Positions 17,790-22,797 of a DNA stretch of 22,797 nucleotides are shown one piece after another. Made by a program: the position numbers and the translations under genes. Within the stretch, counting starts at the first letter, position 1, and the number at the start of each line of letters is the position of its first letter. The DNA comes from JBDROU01 sp043809745 [NCBI: bacterium]. Lineage in GTDB: Bacteria; Elusimicrobiota; JBDRMW01. The notes under the pieces are model-generated. The model was not told the origin of the DNA. It saw only the letters and a list, made by a program, of their open reading frames with translations, and ran no database searches. The stretch is from positions 1 to 22,797 of the forward strand of contig JBDROU010000060.1 of assembly GCA_043809745.1 (NCBI GenBank). The letters are read 5' to 3'.

Positions 17790-18960
17790 TGTTTACCCTC
17801 ACCTTGATAGATTTAGCATGATACTTCATACCTTCAACAATCGCAATCTGTGAAGCAAACTTGGACTCAGCCTTAAATGATTTCTTATCATACTCAATCA
17901 AATTGATTTTTTTATAAAAATCAGTTACTGATAATCCGGAACTGAATCTGGCCGAACCGCCTGTTGGCAGCACATGCGACGGCCCAGCGATATAGTCACC
18001 CATAGCCACAGGCGTAAAAGGCCCTAAAAACACAGCCCCGGCAGATGTAATTGACTTAGCCAGATTATGCGCGTTCTTACACATTATCTCTAAATGCTCA
18101 GGGGCAATTATATTTGCCTTTACAGCAGCCTCTTTAGGATTCCTGACTTTTATAAATCTTATTCTCTTAATGTAATCCTTCCCCACGCTTTTCTTTATAT
18201 TATTTTCTACGGACCTTTGCCAGTATATTACCCAAGCAGCTGCATCAACATCATGCTCCAACTGCGCTAACAGATCATTTACAACAAAATCTATATTAGT
18301 TTTTGAATCGGCAATTATTACAACTTCGCTCGGCCCGGCGAGCATATCGATGCCGACATCCCCAAAAACTTTTCTTTTTGCTTCAGTCACAAACTTATTT
18401 CCGGGGCCCACAATCTTATCAACCTTCGGAATTCTCTTTGTCCCGTAAGCAACGGCAGCTATGGCAGCCGGACCGCCCACTCTATAAATTTCATCAACTC
18501 CGGAAAGAAAAGCGGCCGAGAGTATTTCCGGCGTGATTTTTTTAGGCGGTGTAACCATTATAATCTTTTTTACCCCAGCCACCTTAGCAGGTATTGCGCT
18601 CATTAAAACAGTCGAAGGATATGGGAACTTCCCGCCCGGGACATATACAGCAACTCTTTCCAAAGGGATCAGCCTCTGACTGAGAGTCTTCCCCTTATCC
18701 AGCTTCTTCCAATCTAATTTAAGCAATGATTTTTCCTTCTTGTAAAAATCAACTATGTTATTTCTCGCAACCAGTATTGCTTCAAATGCGTTGGGTGCTG
18801 TTTTTTTAACGCCTTCCAATATCTCTTTATTTGTGATTTTAAATTCTTCAGGTGACAATCTAATCTTATCAAACTTTAATAAATATTCGGCCAGAGCCTT
18901 GTCCCCAAATCTTTTTATGCGTCCAATTATTTTTTCTACTTGTCTTTCTATTGACACCAT
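17779..18960 (-). CDS. hisD: Histidinol dehydrogenase
   Basis: NAD-dependent zinc enzyme that oxidises histidinol to histidine, the last two steps of the pathway. Landmarks are VPGGKFPYPSTVLM, KIVGPGNKFVTEAKR, AGPSEVVI, the zinc ligands Gln233 and His236 (LLAQLEHD), Asp322 (GDYIAGPSH) and His381 (GMKYHAKS), with catalytic Glu288, His289 (PEHLE) and His329. At 393 residues it is about 30-40 shorter than most HisD, missing part of the N-terminal arm, while the core is intact. The start at 18958-18960 has AGAGGG close upstream and follows the murA stop by 18 bp, so a longer form is unlikely. It is the first his gene. In related gene orders hisG often occupies the murA-hisD junction, but here it is absent. 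Confidence 0.95.
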   Translation of the reverse strand: MVSIERQVEKIIGRIKRFGDKALAEYLLKFDKIRLSPEEFKITNKEILEGVKKTAPNAFEAILVARNNIVDFYKKEKSLLKLDWKKLDKGKTLSQRLIPLERVAVYVPGGKFPYPSTVLMSAIPAKVAGVKKIIMVTPPKKITPEILSAAFLSGVDEIYRVGGPAAIAAVAYGTKRIPKVDKIVGPGNKFVTEAKRKVFGDVGIDMLAGPSEVVIIADSKTNIDFVVNDLLAQLEHDVDAAAWVIYWQRSVENNIKKSVGKDYIKRIRFIKVRNPKEAAVKANIIAPEHLEIMCKNAHNLAKSITSAGAVFLGPFTPVAMGDYIAGPSHVLPTGGSARFSSGLSVTDFYKKINLIEYDKKSFKAESKFASQIAIVEGMKYHAKSIKVRVNNET

Positions 18961-18978
18961 ATTATCCCTCTGAAATAT

Positions 18979-20235
18979 TTATCCTGTTACCCTTCTTATG
19001 TTGCCGCCCAATTTTCTTAACTTTTTATGTAAATCTTCATATCCCCTATCCAGATGATATATTCTCATTACGCGGGTTTCTCCTCTTGCAGATAGGCCTG
19101 CCAGTACTAGTGCAGCCCCGGCCCTCAAATCTGAAACCATAACGGGCGCGCCGGAAAGTTCCTTAACACCTTTCACATTTACCGTACTACCTCTGATTAT
19201 TAATTTAGCGCCCATACGGGCTAATTCGGCCGCATGCACGAACCTGTTTTCGAAAACATTCTCAGTTATAGAGCAGCTCCCATCAGCCACGCTCATTAAA
19301 GCCATCCATTGAGCCTGTACATCCGTAGGAAAACCCGGGTAAGGTTGAGTCTCAATCGAAACCGATTTTATCCTATTTGTGCACTTAATTTTTATCTGAG
19401 AATCGCGTGAAGTATCCACTTTAACACCCGATTCTTTCAGCTTTTGTATAACCTGTCTCAAATGAGCAGCATTTGTATTTTCAAGGATTATTGATCCTTT
19501 TGTTATTGCCCCTGCAATTAAAAAAGTTGCTGTTTCTATCCTGTCAGGTATTACGGTATGATCCGTTCCGTAAAGCTGTTTTCTGCCTTTAACGGTAATT
19601 ATTTTATTTCCCGCTCCGATAATCCTCACTCCCATTTTATTCAGGAACTCTGCTAAATCCACAACCTCGGGTTCCTGAGCCGCATTTTCAATTACAGTAG
19701 TTCCTTCAAGTAAGCTTGCTGCCATTAAAATATTTTCAGTAGCGCCGACGCTGGGATAATCAAATATGACTCTATTGGGAGAAAGCTTCTGCGCGGCAAT
19801 ATTCACATAGCCTTTTTTTATTTCAATTGCTGCGCCCAACTGTTCAAATGCCTTTAAATGAATATCAAGCGGCCTTGATCCAATAGCGCATCCACCGGGT
19901 AATGAAACCTGCGCTTTTAGTCCCCTGACTAGTAAAGGTCCCGAAACGAGAAATGAAGCCCTCATCTTGTTGACTAAACGGTATGGCGCAAGAAATCTAC
20001 TCACCTTACTAGGCAGTACATTCACCACATTTTGTTTGCGAATTATTTTTTTGCCTAAACTTTCAACAAGCGAGCAAATACTTCTTATGTCAGCTAGATC
20101 CGGAATATTGCGCAATGTGCACTTCTCATCCGTAAGCAGAGTAGCTATAATTATAGGAAGCGCCGCATTCTTAGATCCGGAGATCTTTACCCTTCCTTTT
20201 AATCTCTTTGCGCCATTTATCAAATATTTATCCAT
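18979..20235 (-). CDS. murA: UDP-N-acetylglucosamine 1-carboxyvinyltransferase
   Basis: Transfers enolpyruvate from PEP to UDP-GlcNAc, the first committed step of peptidoglycan synthesis, in the cytoplasm. The 418-residue protein has SGSKNAALP with Lys22 and Asn23, the mobile loop SLPGGCAIGSRP with the catalytic Cys116 (the fosfomycin target), YPGFPTDVQAQWMAL and the C-terminal IYHLDRGYEDL. The Cys is retained, so the fosfomycin-insensitive Asp form is excluded. No Shine-Dalgarno motif is visible in the 21 bp between it and prmC. The position after prfA-prmC and before his genes is a known arrangement in several phyla. Confidence 0.96.
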   Translation of the reverse strand: MDKYLINGAKRLKGRVKISGSKNAALPIIIATLLTDEKCTLRNIPDLADIRSICSLVESLGKKIIRKQNVVNVLPSKVSRFLAPYRLVNKMRASFLVSGPLLVRGLKAQVSLPGGCAIGSRPLDIHLKAFEQLGAAIEIKKGYVNIAAQKLSPNRVIFDYPSVGATENILMAASLLEGTTVIENAAQEPEVVDLAEFLNKMGVRIIGAGNKIITVKGRKQLYGTDHTVIPDRIETATFLIAGAITKGSIILENTNAAHLRQVIQKLKESGVKVDTSRDSQIKIKCTNRIKSVSIETQPYPGFPTDVQAQWMALMSVADGSCSITENVFENRFVHAAELARMGAKLIIRGSTVNVKGVKELSGAPVMVSDLRAGAALVLAGLSARGETRVMRIYHLDRGYEDLHKKLRKLGGNIRRVTG

Positions 20236-20256
20236 ATATTATGCTAATCTTGTGTA

Positions 20257-21111
20257 CTAACTAAAATTTCTGCAGACAGCAACCCTTTCAATACTTTGAA
20301 TATCCTTTAGAAACATAATCTCAGTAAAACCTTCATTTTTCAAAAGATTGTAAACACCCGCTCTTTGATTAAAACCTATCTCGAATAATAAATATCCGCC
20401 GCATACAAGGTGAATTTTAGCGCCTGATATAAGTGATCTTATAACATCCAACCCATCACTGCCGCCCGATAATGCGCATACGGGCTCGTTTAAGACTTCA
20501 GCCTGCAACTCCCCGAAATCCCTATTAGGAACATAAGGGGGGTTAGAAAGGATTATATCAAATTTTAAGTCTTTTTTGAAACTTCCAAACACATCTGTAT
20601 TTACCAGACTGATACTATTTGCCTCTCCGCAATTTTTTGCATTAACTTTTGCAATATTTAATGCTTCCAAACTAATGTCAGTAGCAAAATAATCGGCATT
20701 TTTTATGAATTCAGAAACGCTAATAATAATATTGCCGCATCCAGTGCCTATATCTATTATCTTTAGTCTTCTGTCCTTGAATACTGAAGCTATCTCCCTA
20801 ACCATATCAACAATTAGCTCTGTTTCGGGCCTCGGTATAAGAGTAGACTTATTTACTGCAAATCTCATATTATAGAAGTCCTTGTATCCGAGAATATACG
20901 CAAGCGGCACACCGCTCATCCGCTCCTCCACTTTGGTTAAGTACTCTTTTTCATCTTCCTGTGACACAAAATTCTCAGAACCGGTATACAATTCAGTTTT
21001 ATCAATACCTAATACTCCAGCTAAAAGCGCTTCGGATTCACTCCCGATCCCCGCCTTATCCATTAAATCCGCGCCTTTTTGATTTAGCTGGCTAATTTTC
21101 ATTGCACTCAT
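20257..21111 (-). CDS. prmC: Peptide chain release factor glutamine methyltransferase
   Basis: Methylates the glutamine of the GGQ motif in release factors using S-adenosylmethionine. Its substrate RF1 is encoded immediately upstream. The 284 residues comprise an N-terminal helical domain, the GYKDFYNMRF and LIPRPETELIV linker, the SAM-binding IDIGTGCGNI (119-128) and the catalytic NPPY at 190-193. The start overlaps the prfA end by 20 bp. A second in-frame ATG three codons later (21100-21102) would overlap by 11 bp and is equally possible. Confidence 0.94.
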   Translation of the reverse strand: MSAMKISQLNQKGADLMDKAGIGSESEALLAGVLGIDKTELYTGSENFVSQEDEKEYLTKVEERMSGVPLAYILGYKDFYNMRFAVNKSTLIPRPETELIVDMVREIASVFKDRRLKIIDIGTGCGNIIISVSEFIKNADYFATDISLEALNIAKVNAKNCGEANSISLVNTDVFGSFKKDLKFDIILSNPPYVPNRDFGELQAEVLNEPVCALSGGSDGLDVIRSLISGAKIHLVCGGYLLFEIGFNQRAGVYNLLKNEGFTEIMFLKDIQSIERVAVCRNFS

Positions 21112-22156
21112 GCTCTGCCTGATGTAATTTCTCTATAAATTTGTCAAGTTCACCATCTAGAATCGAATCAAGATTATGAACTGTTAAGTTAACTCGATGA
21201 TCCGTAACTCTGTTTTGAGGAAAGTTGTATGTTCTAATCTTCTCACTCCTATCACCTGTACCGACCTGTTTCTTCCTGTTTGATGATATATCGTCTTGTT
21301 GTTCAGATACAGCCTTATCTAATAATTTTGACCTAAGAACCATCATTGCTTTTTGTTTATTTCTAAGCTGGGAACGTTCATCCTGACATTGCACCACAAT
21401 GCCGGTTGGCATATGTGTTATCCTCACGGCAGAATATGTAGTATTGACTGACTGCCCTCCTTTCCCGGATGAACAGAATGTATCCAGCCTGATCTCTTCG
21501 GGTTTTATCTCTATGTCAATCTCATCAGCTTCAGGCAGAACAGCAACTGTTACAGCAGAAGTATGAATCCTACCACTGGCCTCAGTAACAGGAACCCTTT
21601 GCACCCTGTGAACCCCTCTTTCATATTTTAAATGTTTGTATACAAAGCTGCCTTCAATAGAAAAGATCACCTCTTTAAAACCTTTCAAGCCCGTCTGGTT
21701 AGCGCTGATAATATCCGCCTTCCAATTCTTTCTTTCTACAAATCGCGTATACATCCTGAATAAATCACCTGCAAAAAGCGCCGCTTCTTCCCCGCCTGTC
21801 CCGGCTCGTATTTCCATTATTACATTCTTATTATCGTTCTTATCCCCGGGTGTAAAAAAAACCTTGATCTCACTTATCAATGCTTTGGTTTTTTCAAGCA
21901 TTTCACTCTTTTCAGACTGCGCATAAACAGCTAAATCCTTATCATTACCTTTAATAATATCATCTAAATTATTAATGTCTCTTTCAAGTTTCTTAAGTTC
22001 CTTTGCCTTCATTACAGCATTTTCAAGATCAGCGTGCTCCTTAGCTATTTTTTGGTAATTATCCTTATCTTTGATTATTTCGGGATCAGCGAGCTTTAAT
22101 TCAAGCTCGTTAAATTTATCTATAAAAGAATCTATTTTTTTTCTAAACGCACCCAT
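21092..22156 (-). CDS. prfA: Peptide chain release factor 1
   Basis: Recognises UAA and UAG codons and triggers peptide release on the ribosome. The 354 residues include an N-terminal coiled-coil domain, EIRAGTGGEEAALFAGDL (115-132), the codon-reading tripeptide PVT at 189-191 (RVQRVPVTEASGRIHTSA) and the catalytic GGQ at 233-235 in SSGKGGQSVN. The P-x-T tripeptide identifies RF1; RF2 has SPF. TAG stop codons are used by several genes here, consistent with a functional RF1. No clear Shine-Dalgarno motif precedes the ATG. Confidence 0.96.
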   Translation of the reverse strand: MGAFRKKIDSFIDKFNELELKLADPEIIKDKDNYQKIAKEHADLENAVMKAKELKKLERDINNLDDIIKGNDKDLAVYAQSEKSEMLEKTKALISEIKVFFTPGDKNDNKNVIMEIRAGTGGEEAALFAGDLFRMYTRFVERKNWKADIISANQTGLKGFKEVIFSIEGSFVYKHLKYERGVHRVQRVPVTEASGRIHTSAVTVAVLPEADEIDIEIKPEEIRLDTFCSSGKGGQSVNTTYSAVRITHMPTGIVVQCQDERSQLRNKQKAMMVLRSKLLDKAVSEQQDDISSNRKKQVGTGDRSEKIRTYNFPQNRVTDHRVNLTVHNLDSILDGELDKFIEKLHQAEHECNEN

Positions 22157-22200
22157 AATTGTAAGCTGTATTGCCGATATTTGTATCTATTTAAAAGATA

Positions 22201-22235
22201 AATAGGCAGAAGAAATAAATTTTCTTCTGCCTATT
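22201..22235 (-). terminator. Hairpin between rpmE and prfA, possible terminator or attenuator
   Basis: A perfect 15-bp inverted repeat (22201-22215 with 22221-22235) has a 5-base loop. On the minus strand the stem is followed by TATCTTTT, a partial T-run. It starts 15 bp after the rpmE stop. It could end the rpmE transcript or reduce read-through into prfA. The modest GC content and broken T-run leave the strength uncertain. Confidence 0.6.
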
Positions 22236-22250
22236 AACCAATATTTTTAA

Positions 22251-22583
22251 CTATTTGCCCTTTTTCTCTTTTTCTTTTACAACTTTCTTCTTTATTGGAG
22301 CGGTAGAGAGCATTTTTTTGAATGCCTTATCTTTATCGACTGCTTTTTTAGCTTTTTTCTTCTCTCTAACTATAGTTTTTCCGTCCGTAGCCTTGAATTT
22401 CTTTTTGAATCTCTCAACCCTTCCGGCAGTATCTACTAATTTCTGATCACCGGTAAAGAAAGGATGGCAGGCAGAACAAATCTCTAATTTCATCTCATGC
22501 AGCGTTGATCTTGTTACAAATGTGTTTCCGCATGCGCATTTTACTGCACAGCTATCATATTTTGGATGGATCCCCTGTTTCAT
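22251..22583 (-). CDS. rpmE: Ribosomal protein L31 with Lys-rich C-terminal extension
   Basis: Protein of the large ribosomal subunit at the subunit bridge. The first 65 residues or so are a standard zinc-binding L31: MKQGIHPKY, then the zinc cysteines Cys16, Cys18, Cys36 and Cys39 (VKCACGN and [11 protein letters not shown]), and [14 protein letters not shown]31 normally ends shortly after that segment at about 65-80 residues. This protein has 110, with a tail from about 66 composed mostly of Lys, Ala, Val and Glu and ending KEKEKKGK. The tail is probably disordered and RNA-binding. AAGGAG six bases upstream fixes the start. rpmE-prfA-prmC is a common gene order. Confidence 0.93.
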   Translation of the reverse strand: MKQGIHPKYDSCAVKCACGNTFVTRSTLHEMKLEICSACHPFFTGDQKLVDTAGRVERFKKKFKATDGKTIVREKKKAKKAVDKDKAFKKMLSTAPIKKKVVKEKEKKGK

Positions 22584-22613
22584 ATTTGACTCCTTTTATA
22601 AAAAATATTCTAT

Positions 22614-22642
22614 AACATATCAAAATCCAACCTATAAGTCAA
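22614..22642 (-). promoter_or_regulatory. Candidate sigma-70-type promoter for rpmE
   Basis: On the minus strand a TTGACT box (22637-22642) and a TATGTT box (22614-22619) are 17 bp apart, about 30 bp before the rpmE start codon. The matches are five of six and four of six to the consensus. The whole long minus-strand gene string could start here, subject to the hairpin after rpmE. Confidence 0.4.
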
Positions 22643-22706
22643 CAAAAAATACAGTTGCGAATTGCCTCACATTAAATGTTACCGAGGCATGGTAAAAAAA
22701 CATATC

Positions 22707-22730
22707 GTTGACTCATAAATAATGTTACCC
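22707..22730 (+). repeat. IS terminal inverted repeat, partner of 111-135
   Basis: The sequence begins GTTGACTCAT and ends AATGTTACCC. It is the reverse complement of 111-135 with one mismatch and one indel. It is best read as the left terminal repeat of the right-hand element copy. Confidence 0.7.
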
Positions 22731-22758
22731 TAAGATTTACACTAAAGGGGGTAATATT

Positions 22759-22797
22759 ATGGGCCCAAAATCAAAAAAATATTATCTAGAAGCCATT
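22759..22797 (+). CDS. Start of a probable transposase (integrase-core type), truncated by window end
   Basis: Thirteen codons (MGPKSKKYYLEAI) run to the window edge in the only plus-strand gene I support. AAAGGGGG lies seven bases upstream of the ATG, a strong ribosome binding site. The basic N-terminus with YLEAI resembles, from memory, integrase-catalytic-core transposases that start with a (K/R)xYLEAIRxRY segment. The terminal repeat 28 bp upstream supports this independently. No catalytic residues are within view, so the family assignment is tentative. Confidence 0.5.
   Translation, partial: MGPKSKKYYLEAI

Larger units (their letters stand above)
22689..22797 (+). mobile_element. Left-hand end of an insertion sequence (partial)
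   Basis: A terminal repeat at 22707-22730, with weaker similarity out to 22689, is followed 28 bp later by a plus-strand gene start. The same repeat in inverted orientation lies at 111-135. The layout (terminal repeat, short leader, transposase start) is that of an insertion sequence entering from the right edge. A second ATGTTACC occurs at 22677-22684, outside the repeat. The element is cut by the window edge. Confidence 0.6.

Noticed and set aside
1-22797. CRISPR arrays, tRNA or rRNA genes, toxin-antitoxin, phage or defence systems
   Set aside because: I saw no regularly spaced repeats, no tRNA or rRNA-like sequence, and every sizeable supported frame is a recognisable housekeeping or biosynthetic gene.

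Overview
The window is a compact, AT-rich bacterial chromosome segment. It carries 23 complete protein-coding genes, all on the minus strand, from about 22.6 kb back to about 0.4 kb, plus fragments of mobile DNA at both ends. An OstA/LptD-like outer-membrane protein, MurA and a zinc-type ribosomal protein L31 indicate a diderm (Gram-negative-type) bacterium. The low GC content, the gene order and the style of the flanking transposase remind me of uncultured lineages such as Omnitrophota. That is recall of general style rather than a database result, and other diderm phyla, including Deltaproteobacteria-like groups, remain possible.

Reading in the direction of transcription (right to left): rpmE (L31 with a long Lys-rich tail) has its own likely promoter and is followed by a strong hairpin. 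Next come prfA, prmC and murA (translation termination and the first step of peptidoglycan synthesis). They run directly into a histidine block hisD-hisB-hisH-hisA-hisF-hisI, which runs directly into a complete tryptophan block trpE-trpG-trpD-trpC-trpF-trpB-trpA. A DegT-family sugar aminotransferase follows, then accD, folC, a ROK-family sugar kinase, the LptD-like protein and a UDP-GlcNAc 2-epimerase (wecB).

Most neighbours overlap (ATGA, TAATG or 7-29 bp) or lie less than 40 bp apart, so much of the segment is probably co-transcribed and translationally coupled. The trp block is complete from chorismate to tryptophan. The his block contains the middle and late steps (HisI, HisA, HisH/HisF, HisB, HisD) but lacks hisG, hisE, hisC and a histidinol-phosphate phosphatase, which must be encoded elsewhere.

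The ends are accessory DNA. At the right edge a plus-strand gene, probably a transposase, begins just inside a terminal repeat. At the left edge a near-identical copy of that repeat appears in inverted orientation, as expected for the far end of a second, same-orientation copy of the same insertion-sequence family. Between the left repeat and the end of wecB lies a roughly 200-bp nested palindrome that looks like a small non-autonomous foldback (MITE-like) element and may also terminate transcription. I see no phage, CRISPR, toxin-antitoxin or defence system. The interior is ordinary biosynthetic metabolism in an unusually long gene string, and the most unusual structures are at the left end.
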